From Isoetes taiwanensis (taxonomy: Eukaryota > Streptophyta > Lycopodiopsida > Isoetales > Isoetaceae): a stretch of DNA of 64,000 bases. Where the stretch lies: positions 1,492,789-1,556,788 of the forward strand of contig JAJEKV010000079.1 in assembly GCA_021234155.1 (NCBI GenBank), written 5' to 3'. Position 1 is the first letter of the stretch. Each line of letters begins with the position of its first letter. A program made the translations under genes and the position numbers. Shown piece by piece: positions 33,236 through 45,780 of this stretch. The notes under the pieces were generated by a model, which saw only the letters and a program-made list of their open reading frames with translations, did not search any database and was not told the DNA's origin.

Positions 33236-33608
33236 GTAACTTTTGTTAACTTTCTGATGATCCTTTTGTAAATCTTTGTTAAAGGAAAAGTTCCTACTGA
33301 ATTTTGTAGCAGAAGGGCCAATCCGGCTCAAATTTCTACAATCCTAATGGTTTTATGGACGTAAGGCTTTTTTCCTATTTAAAAACAAATGTTTGTTATA
33401 CACTTGCTTGCCAAATACGAAATTTAATAATATTCTCGTGTTTGGTTGCCAAAGAGAATTTCATAAAAAAGACCGTGGATTGTTTTCTTTCTTTACCTCA
33501 AGTATTTCGCTTATGACAAAATGTTGTGTACATTTGGTATATCATATTTGATGTCAAGTATGATAAAAGAAGAAACGCCTTCGTGTTTAAGAAACCATAA
33601 GCAAAGGG

Positions 33609-35775
33609 TTATAGATCAGCAGCACGTCCTTGATTTTTGTCTGCTTTGGCTTTACCTTGAGGGCTTTTAGATGGCTGTTTACGATTCAGCCATTTTGACA
33701 GAAGCTTATATCCTTGATTCCTAATCTTTCTAAACTTCCGCACAGCATACCGAGTTTGCCTATTAAAGCTTTGCCTTGTTTGATGTGCAAACTCGAGAAC
33801 TTGATTTTTGAAATGACTAGTTCTTTCAGCACCAGTTGTCTACATAATTCAAAAGCATAAGTTGGCATAAGTAGAATGCACAGAGCTTCAAAAGACATTG
33901 AAGATATCATTGGGTAAAAGGTATTTACCTTCCTAGAAATTTTAGGGACTTCCTGGTCATCATCTTCGTCTTCATCCTCATCCTCATCCTCATCTCCACT
34001 GCCGAAACTTCTCATCTTTGCCAAGTCATCTTTCGAGTATATCTTCATTCCAGATGACCCAGGCATGTCCTGTATGTATACAACCTTGTAATTTCTGTAT
34101 TCAAGTGAAAACTGCTGTTACATTTAACTTACACTCATAGAACGCATTAATTTTGAAATATCTGCATCCTTTGACGATTTTGGTACAAACGGCTCACCAG
34201 GATTCCTATCCTGTGCAGAACACTCCATACTGTCACCTAAGATAATCCAAAGAGACTGATTTTCATAAAGACATTTCAATGTATGATTGATTATATCATA
34301 GTATCTTTATCTATGCTTGGGCCTTGGATTTGATAATTTTAATGGAGCTGTGACCAGTCATCCACCTCGGAAAGATCTGGCATGTACACCAAAACACAGA
34401 TCAAAAGTCGTTTGCCCTCTAAGAGACCAGCTAAGAAAAGCAACTGCCAACTACCAAAGAGTATGATCCTTGCAGTTCACTTTACTTCGTTTTCCATGGT
34501 AGCAAAAAATGTTCTCCCTAACATGCTTGATGTTGTTTTCTGCTAATATGCAGTGAACTTAGTCGTATACCTTTGGCACAGGAGGAGGCTTAGCTATACA
34601 CGCCTTGCTAAGGTCCTTACATAGAAGCTTGAAAAGTGCTGCCCTCTGCGCATCAGTTTTGTAAATAAACTCTGCAACATCTGTATCATGGTCTCCCATA
34701 ACCTAAAAAACGTGCCATAAGCATTTATGAGCATGTAACCCTCATACAAGGAAGGATTCTATGCTGCTTCTTACGGTGATACAAAGAAGATATATTGAAT
34801 TACTTACTTCCTGGCAGGTACGCTCGATAGTCTTGCATTTTGTCTTGCATTCTCCTTCCTCCTCCTTTTGAAGGAGCTGAAGATAAATCATGTGAGAAAA
34901 GTTGCCATGCAAAACTTAGATAGCAAGTTCATAAAAAGATAACAGTTTCTAGAACTTAACCTAATTAGAAGTTCTGCCTAATGCTTACAAAATACATTCC
35001 CATCAGAAAACATCCATGCCTGTATATGTTAAAAGGAGACCAGCAATGCCTGTCGTTCAACTTAGTCTACACTAGGCAAACTTTATACTATGTACATGAA
35101 AATATTCCAGAAATAATAAGTCTAATGCAGGTTCCTAACTCTTGGCATCTAAAAATCGATTCTTTAGTGAGCAACCTGCATGTTTCGTACCTTTAGAGCA
35201 TCCCCTTCTTGTACAATGTCTAAGTAGTTAATCCATTCACTTTCTTCCTTTTTCAAATTGCAGATATTTTCTGCAAGATCAATAATCTGCAGTTCTGTGA
35301 TCTGCCATTTGAACTTAAATATCAGATATGTCCCATAGACCCAATACAAGCTCTATATGCCAAGTACATAAACAAAATAGACATTCTAAGGTCCAACATC
35401 AAGCCCTACGGCATAAAACAATAAGATGAAAGTTGAAATACATGCTCTGCCACGAAGATCTCATGCTATGGTATGAATTTAAACAAGCAATTTCCATCAC
35501 AAAAGAGAATATCAAATTAGCTCAAACTCATTAAACGTAAATCCCACCTTCTTGGGAAAAAGCCCTTCACGTTTCTGTTTAACTTGACGAGCCAACTGCT
35601 TAACAAGCTCCTCACAAACTGCACATTTGAGGTACTTAATGTCCTCCTTTCTAGGAGCAGCAACAGGACCACGACCAGCTCCACCAAATGCAGGTAGGGA
35701 ACAAAATGCATGTTGAAAAAATAACAGGAGGACTAAAGCTGCTAATGTCCAGCAGCCAGATCCGGCGACAGCCAT
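33609..35775 (-). CDS. saposin B/Canopy-like secretory protein, seven exons, apparently intact
   Basis: Exons on the minus strand: 35775-35548, 35301-35191, 34876-34808, 34702-34571, 34210-34133, 34069-33929 and 33839-33609 (TAA). All junctions are GT-AG and in phase 0, giving 329 residues. Residues 1-25 (MAVAGS...FQHAFCS) form a signal peptide, so the product enters the ER. Next come KCAVCEELVKQLARQV, ENICNLKKEE, GECKTKCKTIERTC and LLCKDLSKAC. These eight spaced cysteines fit a saposin-B-like fold of the kind seen in plant Canopy-like proteins. Then follow an acidic run (EDEDEDEDEDDDQE) and a basic C-terminal tail. A luminal folding or lipid-binding role is plausible but unproven. It has no frameshift or stop. 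A divergent ACGT palindrome lies 66-93 bases upstream. Confidence 0.88.
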
Positions 35776-35840
35776 GGCCTTAGCTCGCGACCTTGCGTTT
35801 TTGGTTTCTTCCGAATGTTTTTGCTTTTTTCAGGATGCTA

Positions 35841-35868
35841 ATGCCACGTCTACTTGCTGACGTGGCAT
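35841..35868 (-). promoter_or_regulatory. ACGT palindrome (UPRE/G-box-like) upstream of the saposin-like gene
   Basis: ATGCCACGTC (35841-35850) and GACGTGGCAT (35859-35868) are perfect 10-base inverted repeats 8 bases apart. Each half contains TGACGTGG or CCACGTC-type cores recognised by plant bZIP factors. They lie 66-93 bases 5' of the start codon, a normal promoter position. Whether they mediate unfolded-protein or ABA responses is inference. Confidence 0.55.
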
Positions 35869-35879
35869 CTAGGAATTGG

Positions 35880-37750
35880 TCTGCATATGTCTAGTCACCA
35901 TACAAGGTAATGGTCCATTTATCATGCCTCTTTAACCAGCAGTTCCTCGGATATTTTGATCTTGGCCATTAGATGCAGTTCCATTAAGTTCTGCAATTGT
36001 TATTTGGGCCTGGAATAACTTAAGATTCTGTAAGGTTTTGGGGTGTATTCGTATGTGAAAATGTTATAATGTTGACGTCAGTAAATGGGGTTTGTGATTG
36101 CAGTGGTCGAGTAAGTTAGGTCTTGGGTCTGTCATTTTTAGAAGGATTGTGGTGGCGATGGCTTCGCGTCCGCGTGGAGTGGATGGAGCAGAGGAGGCCG
36201 AGTTCTGGCTACGGCGGTTCTGTCTTAGGAAAGTGGGGCTCGTGTCAAATTTGTGCGTTAGGGCAGGGCATGGCAGAGTTCTTCCGTGGGCGGCTGCTTG
36301 GCCATGGCGGAGTTATTCTGGCAGGGTTCAGGGGCAACCGACGTCTTCAAATTGATTGTTAGACCTGTTAATCTGGCGGCAGTAAATATGGAGTTAATCT
36401 GGCAGGGTTCAGGGCACAGAGGGCACAGATGCAGAATCCGACAGGGCACAGATGGAGAATCTAAAGCCAGGCTATGGCATCTGCGGTTCTTCTTGTTGTG
36501 AAGGGGAGATTTTGGATTTTTCGTTCTGCCATAGCAAAAAGCATCTTCAATTTCCGCCATAGGCAAGAAACATGATTTCGTTTTGTATTTCTTTGTGTGG
36601 CAATGAGAGTTCCTGGCATAATGACCTCTTCAATCCGATTTCCTTGTCCTGATTAATCCCTTTTTTTTTAAGCCCTCTTCCTTCTTGTGCTTGTATTCCG
36701 CTTCAACAGGTGTTGTCTGGTTTGGCACAGGTGGTGTTTCATTTTGAGGTTTTCCGGAACTGCCTTTTGGGTAGGGGGTTCAAATCCCCATGCTTCCTCC
36801 TATGCTGCAGCAGCCCATGGTTCAAATCTCCATGCTAAATTTTAATGGAGTAGTGAAGTTCCTCTTCTTGCTTGTTATTAAGCTGTGGTATTTCTGTTTC
36901 TGTGGTATTTCAGTCTGTAACGTAAGCCACGATCATTTTTTATTGACTGCATCATTGACTTGGGCACCTTCGGCTCATAATCATACGATGACATGGAAAA
37001 TGGGGTTTGACCCCATCTTATTTTGATGGACGGTCGTGGTTTCTGGGTTTTGGATATTCTTAGGAATATGCCTTGCATTAAGGGCTAGGATGTGGCGATT
37101 ATAGGATGTGGCATAATGTGAGACCCCGGAGTTCCATTATTAGGCATCATGATAAACAAGCTGGTTGTTGTTTGGGTGGATTGGTACGAGATCACTTTGA
37201 AGAATCGCAAAGCTGGAGGTCGGACGAAACTCAGAACTTCTTCAAAATCCAAGCTTGTGCTGCTACAACTGCTTCCGGAGCTCAGACTCCATGGAATCCT
37301 CGCTTCCTGGCACTCCGATGAACCTCCATAGCCAAGCTCTGGCAGCTTACGCTGCCGGACTCTTGTTGTCGCAAAAACCTCTGCGAATTTTGAGCGTGAT
37401 CAGAGGCGCCCATATGAAGATGCAGAGAGCGCATGAGCTGCACTCATTCTGCTCGCATCCTCGTCCCAATTTGGCGATGGAGCTTCTCTGATTGATCCTG
37501 GAAGAAAAAACCGATTGTAGAATTCATTCTTTTTTGGGACAAATTTGGATCGATTTGAACCCATTTCAGTGGGGATTTCTTCTTGCATATAAAGATTTGC
37601 TTTGTTCCGGCATCATTCTGGATTGAACTTTTTGTTAGAGGGCATTCAGATCTTGTCCGGTGCCAATTTTTCCAGTTCGGCCTGCTCTCTTCGTAGCCCC
37701 ATTTCTTTATCCAAAGGTCAATAGTGCAAAATCTCCTCGAACCGATTAAA
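35880..37750. other. no supported gene; a tRNA-like B-box near 36770
   Basis: Several plus-strand ORFs (36098-36355, 36286-36501, 36790-37026, 37106-37321) lack recognisable domains. GGGGGTTCAAATCCCC at about 36774-36789 is a B-box/T-arm motif like those at 676 and 54808, with no complete tRNA around it. CAGGGTTCAGGGCA-type words repeat around 36320-36420. Confidence 0.4.
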
Positions 37751-37840
37751 GGGGCTAAATCCCTTTCTCGGCCATTATGGCAAATAAACGGGCTCGCCGG
37801 TTTATTTGCCAGAATGGCCTCGAAAGGGGGTGTAACCCCT
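37751..37840. repeat. 90-base near-perfect hairpin
   Basis: The left arm GGGGCTAAATCCCTTTCTCG...CAAATAAAC (37751-37789) pairs with GTTTATTTGCC...CGAAAGGGGG TGTAACCCC (37799-37838) around a ~10-base GGCTCGCCG loop. Arms of ~39 bases with few mismatches suggest a MITE or a small-RNA precursor-like structure. Confidence 0.7.
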
Positions 37841-38403
37841 TCATAAAGAACCATGTAAGATTGAGGGTGAAGACTCGTAGGGAGGTTTGTATATATTTGG
37901 AGTATCCTCGAGGTGTGCACTGGGCATTTCACCCTTCTAGTTGGCGACGTTGTCCTGGCCTTAATTGGCTGGAACGCCGAGCCGACACTGTTACTTTGAA
38001 AAAATTAGAGTGCTCAAAGCAGGCCTATGCTCTGAATATGTTAGCATGGAATAACGTGATAGGACCCCGGTGGAGTATCACAATTTGTTTCTATCTTTTT
38101 CTCTTGTGCCCTCAGATCATGGAAGATTCTTTGGAATCTTCTACATCTAAGATGCTCCATTTTTCTTCCTTCAAAATGCCCACCCAAATCAATGTACACA
38201 AACCATTGACTATACCAAAAAAATATCCTCAAAGTATCACTACTGCGCAAAATAAATAGGTGCAACCTGACGAATGGCCTATAACGGACTGCACACAGCT
38301 ACCAAATCTTCAATGAGAAAAAAGCCAAGTCAGGTATATCTATAATTGCTTTTGTCATTAAAAATATGCTTTTCTAAAATTAGCCCAATGTGCTGATTTT
38401 TCT

Positions 38404-39957
38404 TTGCCCAATATGCTTATGGCAGGGATGATGTTAGGTCCATTGTTACCTAACACTCAAAAAATAGCTATTGTGATGGATATGCTATCACGTGGAGGTG
38501 GTGGCCCGCAGTTGCCAGAGGTATATACAGTAAAACAGTTGCTCTATGCAGACGATCTGGGCTTATTGTCCCATACAGCTAGGAGTATGCAGGAACATTT
38601 GGATGCTCCCAGTCAATTCTGTGACATAGCAGGAATGACAGTCAACCAGCAGAAAACTAAGCTGTTGCCAATCCTGTCTGCGCAGCATGATATCCCAGAC
38701 TTCTATTACAGAGGACAAAGGATGGAAGTTGTAAGGACCTTTAAGTATCTGGGAATCGATTTCTCTGCTAACATGCTATGAGATGATTGTGTAGAAAGAA
38801 GAGTCAACGCGGGATGGAAAGCCATGTATGCAATGCAGAATAGCTGTTATAGAATAGATCTATGCGATTGGGCACGCAAAGCACACCTGTTCCGAGCACT
38901 CATGGAACCGGTATTGTTGTATGGGGTAGAGGTCTGGAGCCAGCGGTTAGCAAGGGTACTTGGGATAAGCTAGAGAGGGTACAGAAGGCTTTCCTGACAT
39001 ACAGTCTATGCGTCAAGGACACAGTGCCTTATCCGATTTTGCTGTATGAGACTGGCTTTTGGCCCCTGCAGCATTCTTCTATGCGCAGGCACCTTGCGTA
39101 TTTCCATAAGGTTGACAGAATGGATGCACAACGTCTTCCTCCCCGAGCTCTATTATTGGCACAAGGGCCACAACGTCTGAAGAGAGTGTGGCAGGAGCAT
39201 TGTAGGGGATGGTTCGCAAGATGGTCCATAGACTATCAACACATGGATATGTCGGATAGTGCGGAGCAGGAGCTGCATTTGAATGAGCGCTTTACTACCT
39301 CTCTGTGGGACGCGCCCGCTCTTGCAAAGCCCAAAACGGAGCACTACCACACGCAGGTTAATCCGTCGCTTGAACATGGCCCCCACCAGTATTTGAAGGC
39401 ACACATCTCTACCAAGAAACGGAGAGCTATAGATGCAATAAGGACAGGGTCCCACCATCTCAGAATTGAGACAGGCCGCTGGGGTACGGATGGAGGGCAG
39501 GGAATCCTCCGACATGAGAGATTATGCCAGTGCTGTCACATGCAGATAGTAGAAGATGAACACCATGCTCTACAGGAATGCCCAGCATATGCACACATCC
39601 GAGCAGCTCATGCTGATCTCAGATGCTCTGAGATAGCAATTCATCAACTGCTGGCTTCGCCAATGGTTGCACATCTCGCGTCCTACATTCTGCAAGTCTC
39701 CACCGTTAGGAAATCCCTCACAGCATAGGGAATTTGAGCGCCCAGATAGGGCCTTTGAACGCCTACTACAAGGGTTTTTCCTCCCACATGGGGGGTTTTT
39801 TCATCCCAGTGGTAGAGACACATTGTACAGGGCGGGTTTCTTGGTTTTCTTTTGTGTTTGGAAACTTTTCGCTATATTGTATCACCGTCTCATAGGCCAG
39901 TTGGCCTCCATGGACGTTAAAATATACTTCCTTCCTTCCTTTCTTCCTTCCTTCCTA
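38404..39957 (+). mobile_element. LINE retrotransposon, 5'-truncated, (TTCC)n tail
   Basis: The RT part begins around 38480 with YADDLGLL, the intact catalytic box, then TFKYLGIDFSANML and TGA at 38779. The same frame continues past it (RVNAGWKAMYAM; MEPVLLYGVEVW). After a frameshift near 38930, a long frame (to 39727) carries WDKLERVQKAFL, YETGFWPLQ, RIETGRW and a C-terminal RLCQCC...HHALQEC zinc motif. The 3' UTR (39728-39957) has CATAGGCCAGTTGGCC and ends in (TTCC)n. Same family as 2250-3755 but less eroded. Endonuclease and the N-terminal RT half are absent. Confidence 0.87.
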
Positions 39958-40269
39958 AGTGCATAAACTATGGAATACATCCTTTTTGAAGGCTATAGAA
40001 GACTTATAGGATAGAAGAATCTATTGTTTAAATTTGGTTTTTCCGGCACCCCAAAAACTTTTTAGATTTTTCCTTTAACTTGATTTCCTAAGATTTCAAG
40101 GGTTTTGGCGGCCGAAAAACAATTCTGATTTGCCAAAAATCGGGAAAATTTCCTTAGGGCTTCAATTTCGCCCCTTTCTGATTTCGCCCCTTCCAAATCC
40201 GCCCCTTTCTGATTTTGCCCCTTCCAAATCCGGCATGTGTATGCCACGATGAATCCCTTTCATTCATCC

Positions 40270-40775
40270 GCCACATAAATCTCACATTGGAACGAGGCCC
40301 GCAATGCTACCTCGGTACCTACTTGCCCATGAAAAGGCGCAGACTCATTGCCTCCATTTGCCGCGGGGAGCACACCATCTTGAATTGAGGGCGGGCGGAT
40401 GGATTGGTGAGCCACATCGGGGCGTGCTCTGTCAATCTTTGCCAAATGGGAGTTATTGAGGATGAATCTCATACCCTTCAAAGTTGCCCAACATATGATC
40501 AAAATCCGGACGCTATCTTTGCCGTTGGTCGGGGCAGCCCGGTCGCTACATGTGACATTGAGCACGGCTTCCGTACGGGTGCTGGGATCATACCTTCAGG
40601 AGGTTATGGACATGCGAGATCAGCTATGTCCTCGGGCACACACTTGACATGTATATATACATTTACTTCATGATGATGTATACTTGTACAGTTTGACAGC
40701 ATTCTTATTACTGCCACTGTTTTTCCCTTGAAAACCCTTCGTCGGGAGGGGGGGGGGATTTTACCCGGACATTAA
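40270..40775 (+). mobile_element. LINE fragment, C-terminal zinc-motif region
   Basis: YLGTYLPMKRRRLIASI corresponds to AHISTKKRRAIDAI of the neighbouring LINE. CSVNLCQMGVIEDESHTLQSCP is the C-terminal C-x-x-x-x-C...H-x4-C motif in altered form. The AAAACCCTTCGTCGGGAGG motif near 40731 matches the 3' UTR of the other copies. Several stops and frameshifts. Immediately preceded by a tandem of CCCCTTTCTGATTTYGCCCC units (40170-40225). Confidence 0.65.
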
Positions 40776-42300
40776 TAAGTTTGTTGCGCTCCTTCTGGGT
40801 CCTATAGGCTCCACTTCCAAACACCCAATCCGGCACATGCATACTGCTTTTCATAAGGTTAACGAGCTTCATCTTCGGCCGATTGATTAACTAGGTTTAA
40901 GACTAAGCTATTTTTACTTTACGTGGAGCGGTGTCGTTCTGAGCTGCTCCATTTTCGAAGGTTAGCTATCAGCAAAAAGCCATTTCAAGTCTGCCCCTTC
41001 CAACAGAGCAAAGCTGTAAACTCTCACGCTTTCGTTTGTGTTGATAATGTTTTAAATTGGACTCTTATGTCGTTGCCAGAGGTTGAGATTGATTTCGTTT
41101 CAGGTCATTGTTTCTCTGGGATCATCCTTAGACCACAGTTTCTTCAGCCTTAGGCGTGTAGGTTCTTGCATAATAGGTGTTCTATAGTAGGATCCTAAGC
41201 TTCGGTGGATGCAGGCATATACCAAATCATGGAGACAAATTGAATTGGTAGTTCTCTTTACCTCCGTGCCCTTTTGGTAGAAAACGGCAAGAGCTTTATG
41301 TAATCCATGAAATGATTTAGGTTTTTGCCTATGGCAAAGTTTTCTATGGGGCTATGTCAGGTATGCTTTAGTATCTTTCGTTCCCTTTTATTTTGTTCTA
41401 GCTAAGCTGGAGGCTTGCATTATTGGGGAATCTCAAGTTATTGAGATTGGCGGATCATTTTTCTATCTTTTTTCGTCGCCTCAGTGTTGATTTGGATGCA
41501 TGTTAAATAATTCATGAGTGATCATTTTTCTGTTCTTAAGTTTGTGCTAGATTATATTGCCTTGGTTGTGGTTGTATGAGGAGCTACAAATAATTATGGC
41601 ATCAGTACATTTTTTATGATTAATAATGGTTTTTAGTCATGAAGATGATGAGTGTAGTCTTATGTCTTGCAACGTTTTCATTGGCAAATTGCTACGAGCG
41701 CTAACTTCTTCATGTTGGTGCATATCTCAGCGATTTGTAGAATAGCAAAGCAAGTCATAATTGAAACGATTTTCATAGCATGCAGTCTGAGGGAAAAAGA
41801 GGTTGGAATTTAGTCCATGGCTTTTATATCTCATTAGGTTTAAATAGCATAAATTCCTATCTCGCTATACCACAGTATAGGTAGAGCACTTTCCTATATT
41901 CAGTCCTATGTTTCCTATATAGGCACTATATGATCTGATTGCTTGGAAGTTCCTGGAGATGTTCAAGTATTTTATGCTTCTTTTGTAATGCTTTTGTAGT
42001 GGTCATTTACGGGGCTCTTAGTTAATCTGATTTTGTTACAGATCGAGGTGAAATACAAAGGGTTATATGCTTTTCAACTTCATCAAAAGCTCACATATAG
42101 TATTTTTTCACTGAATCCAGATATTGAGATGTCATCTTAACCTATGAAAACGTGCTGCTTTGTTAATTATTTATGGAAGTCATTAGTTTAAGGTGAGGAT
42201 TGTTTTCTCTTCTTGGTAGATATTTGTAGTTTTCCTTTTTCCTCTTCTTTTTTCTTTTTGGATGCACCTCTTATATTTCAATTTTGTCTTGATACATAAT
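40776..42300. other. no supported gene
   Basis: AT-rich sequence resembling intron or intergenic DNA. A 76-codon ORF at 40923-41153 has no recognisable domain. Parts of it might be intronic sequence of the kinase remnant that follows, but I could not identify N-lobe kinase exons. Confidence 0.4.
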
Positions 42301-42304
42301 CCAG

Positions 42305-42804
42305 GTTGTGACAAGGTGCAGCTACATGGCTATGATTTCAAGTAAGATTTTTTATTGCAATATAGTATTGATTAGAGTTTATATAAGTTTTTGCAGCTAA
42401 AGGATTCAAGTGCACAAATGCAACATGTCTCTAAAGAACACTAAAACTTTAGCTACATCAACAATCTGTGATTAAGGCTCTGCTCCTTTTCAGGATGGAA
42501 TTATAATATAATCAATTAAAATATGGCAAAATTAATCAAGTCGCCCCTTATGTACATAAATTTAGTTCAGATTGGACTGTCATAGTTCCCCGATCACTTC
42601 CTCCAGTTTACATAGCATTAATTCAGATTGGACTGTTCTTCTATGAATCTGTCAAGAAGAGCATATTATCTTACTGTGCAAGTGTCTGCTTTGTTCCACT
42701 AATGATGAAGGTTTTGTGCTAGAGCCGATATATGGTCACTTGGAATTGTTGCATTGGAGTTAGCACATGGTCATGCACCGTTCTCAAAATATCCACCAAT
42801 GAAG
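42305..42804 (+). pseudogene. two exons of a STE20-type (OSR1/BLUS1-like) protein kinase, partial gene
   Basis: Exon one (42305-42341) ends QLHGYDF plus a split Lys codon. After a GTAAGA...GCTAG intron, exon two (42723-42804) reads [17 protein letters not shown] then [11 protein letters not shown] before GTAGTA. This is kinase subdomain IX-X, and the conserved Asp of subdomain IX (DIWSLG) is present. The [10 protein letters not shown] signature is typical of plant OSR1/BLUS1-like STE20 kinases. I do not find the ATP-binding lobe, HRD or DFG exons upstream, nor the following exon downstream. This is either a fragment or a gene with the rest lost. Confidence 0.7.
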
Positions 42805-42935
42805 GTAGTATAAGTTTGTTGGTACTTATCTATTTTGAACATGTGCATGATAAGTTTTCGTTCTCAAAATATTGACCGATGAAGGTAATATAAGTTTGTT
42901 CGATTTATTTGTTTGAACATGTGCTGGGTTTTTTA
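42779..42935. repeat. 80-base tandem duplication covering a kinase exon end and splice donor
   Basis: CGTTCTCAAAATATCCACCA at 42779 and CGTTCTCAAAATATTGACCG at 42859 start two ~80-base units. Each includes ATGAAGGTARTATAAGTTTG, so the exon end and its GT donor were duplicated. The second copy has CCACCA changed to TGACCG, which creates an in-frame stop. Confidence 0.75.
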
Positions 42936-43429
42936 TCTTTCATTTAGTTGTTCTGTACCATATACTTATGAGACAACAAATTTTCAACATACATTTACTG
43001 TCACATTACATGGTACACGAAATTCTGTTGATAGCCTTCACATTGTGATTTGTTTATGGCTGCTGGCTATGTTTTTCTCCGTTCCCCTGTTTAATGGCCC
43101 CACAAAACAACTCTTCCATCTAATCTTTGGAAAGAAAGAGTGGGTCTCTTTTGAAAGCCAGTACTTTAAAACTCTAGCAACAGAACGACATTCAACGCTA
43201 GCAGAAGTAATAGGAGGATACGGACAGATTGGACGGAAGAATTGCATTTATAATCATTTACTATCTAGGTGTTACGTGGCTGAGTTATTGTTTTGAGTTA
43301 TTGTTATGTTGCAGTGCTTACTATACCTCTTTAGAGTGTTGTCAATGTTCTCACTTGGACCTTAAGCTTGACTTCCACTTCATAAACTGCTTCATGTTTT
43401 TTACCATGTACATTCGGGATTTGTTTTGA

Positions 43430-45780
43430 CATCATTGCATCACCACTCATTTCTACTCTACTAGCTTCGCCCCTACCTTACCTATTTTAGTCTTCATCTT
43501 TGCTCTCCCACTCGTGTTCAAGACCATTCCACCGACCTTATGAACATCCTCGCTATGGAATCTGATTTCGACTTCAATCTCAATTTTATCCTTGACCTTC
43601 CATTTAATTTATTGCTCACATATCTGCAACTTCTACCGCCACCTCGCCCCTCGTTCTTGTAAATACTATTCATATTGAGGCCTCTATTCATGAGTTTACA
43701 CATGTGGTATCCTCTTTCCTTTTGACATCTCATTTAGAACTGTCGTTTTTCGATTATTTAACATTTCCATATTGTTTTCATATGCATTGCCATGCAATCA
43801 TCTTTATCTCTATGCATCACTAACAATTCCTCATTTATTTTATTTTTTTAAACATGCCATCCATCCATCTATAACCATATCCATTTCCTAACTGACATTT
43901 TATTCTGAACTATTGTTCAAGGGGATCTGTCTGAGCTTTAATTAGGTGCCTAGCATGGTTATTTCGACCGTTATTCATTGATATTTGCATTTGGTTATAT
44001 GCTTGGCATAACATGTTTCATATCCATTTTTTTTCAAATCCTTCTATTCTATTGAACATTTTCTATCATCAAGCCCTTTCTGGCCTCTCTCACTTCGTTT
44101 GTTTATTTAAACTCCTACGTTTCTCAACCCAATAAATCAATGCATTGAGTTTGTTATTTTGGAGTTCTTGTGGTATTTTATTTAACAAGCATCTTTATTT
44201 TTCTCCATATATATTTTGTATCACCTTACCATTCTTTGTCTTCTGCATTGTCAGCATATAATCCAATGGATCTTTGGGGATTAGGGTATAGTTCATTGTA
44301 TTATCTAGGCACTCTCGTCTTAACCTTTTCGTTGCAGTGGCCCTATGTTTCTTATTTCCGATGTGTATTTGATGACTTTTTCTACTTCCAACATGCGCTT
44401 ATAAATTGTGCTGCTAGACGTATTTTCTCTTTGGATGCTATGTTGTTAAGTTATCTGCAAAATATGTATTTCTCTTTGGATGCTATGTTATTGTCTGCAA
44501 AATTAACTTACTTCACCTTGGCGGGATATGACCTATTTTTGCATTGGTGCCCATGCTATTTAAGTTACTTCACCTTAGAACGATATGACCTATTTTGCAT
44601 TAATGGAGACTTGTAAATTGGTTCATGTCTTTTTCCCTTTTTAGACCTATTGTTCCAACGTGTTCCTAGATAGCAACAAGTTCTAACATGCACACCAAAC
44701 GTTGAGGATATTATATTATTTTGCACAATGGTTATTTTCTTTAAACTCCATAGTATTGATTATGTTGATTATATGATATTATGGACAAATTTGTTAGAGG
44801 ACCTTCACATATTTGATAGTTGACATATGCCTATGTGATCATCCACCTGAAATTTTGGATTTTAATTCTGCATTTGATAATTTTGCATTTTATATTTAGT
44901 TTTATTTGGATATGAAGTATATATCGTTCGACACTACATTGAGTTTTTGTTACGTATTGCTGGCAGGATACCATAACATTAGCTTGTTTGTGACAGTTGC
45001 ATTTCAAGCATTTGATGGACTTGCTTTACTAATAGTATGTTACTGGGTTTTCATTGTTCAATTTGGATTCAATTGCTTACTATTCCTCTTGTTCGACATC
45101 CACTTTGATGAACCATTCATGTTCCTTGCCATGTCTGTTCAGCTTTGCTGTCCAAGCGTAATCTGTTTTTGACGTCTTCGATTTGTTTCATCACCATCCA
45201 TTTCTACTATGCTAGCCTAAACAAGAGCTCAGCTATCTTAATATTCACCTTCGCTCTCCTATTCTTGTTCCAGACCATTTCAAAGACCTTATGAACCTCT
45301 TTGCTAGGGACTTCTATTTGATGTCAACCTCATTTTTCTTCTCGACCTTTCTCTTGACTTTGTGCTAATGTCGGCAACCTCTAACTTTAACTCATCCCTC
45401 ATTTTTGTGAATATTGCTTATACAATTTGTTGTTTTGCCTATATTTAGTCGAGCATTTCACATGACATGAGTCTATCTTCATCATACTTCTTGTCTTAGA
45501 GCTTATATTCATGGGTTCTTAACCGTCTTCTTGACTTTGTGCTCCCGTGTCTGCGACCTCTACCTTAACCTCGTCCCTCGCTCTGGTAAGTACTATGTAT
45601 ATTAAGGCATCTATTCAAAGGTTTCGGCATGTTTTCAATTTTCCTTATAATGTCTCATTTCAAAACTATCGCATCTCTTTTATTTCACATTTTTACATTG
45701 CTTTTCAAACGTATATTTTCTGTCGTCATTTTGTATGGTTTTAGGCTATTCAAAAGGCAGTCTTGCCTCATAATTATATA
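43430..45780. repeat. diverged direct repeats, pyrimidine-rich
   Basis: Segments near 43435-43800, 45185-45430 and 45500-45760 share an order of landmarks: CCATTTCTACTMTRCTAG, TTCGCTCTCC, GACCTTATGAAC, a CTTCTCGACCTT-like run, CAACCTCT and the CTCRTCCCTC block. They are three diverged copies of one repeat. ORFs in 43.4-46.3 kb are T-rich hydrophobic translations and are not called. The family is unknown. Confidence 0.55.

Noticed and set aside
42042-42062. Possible extra kinase micro-exon reading DRGEIQR after TTACAG
   Set aside because: Only seven residues, with no good donor and weak match to the GDRQR segment of the family.
44170-44616. 148-codon hydrophobic ORF
   Set aside because: It is T-rich, low-complexity sequence within AT-rich DNA. 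The hydrophobicity follows from the base composition.
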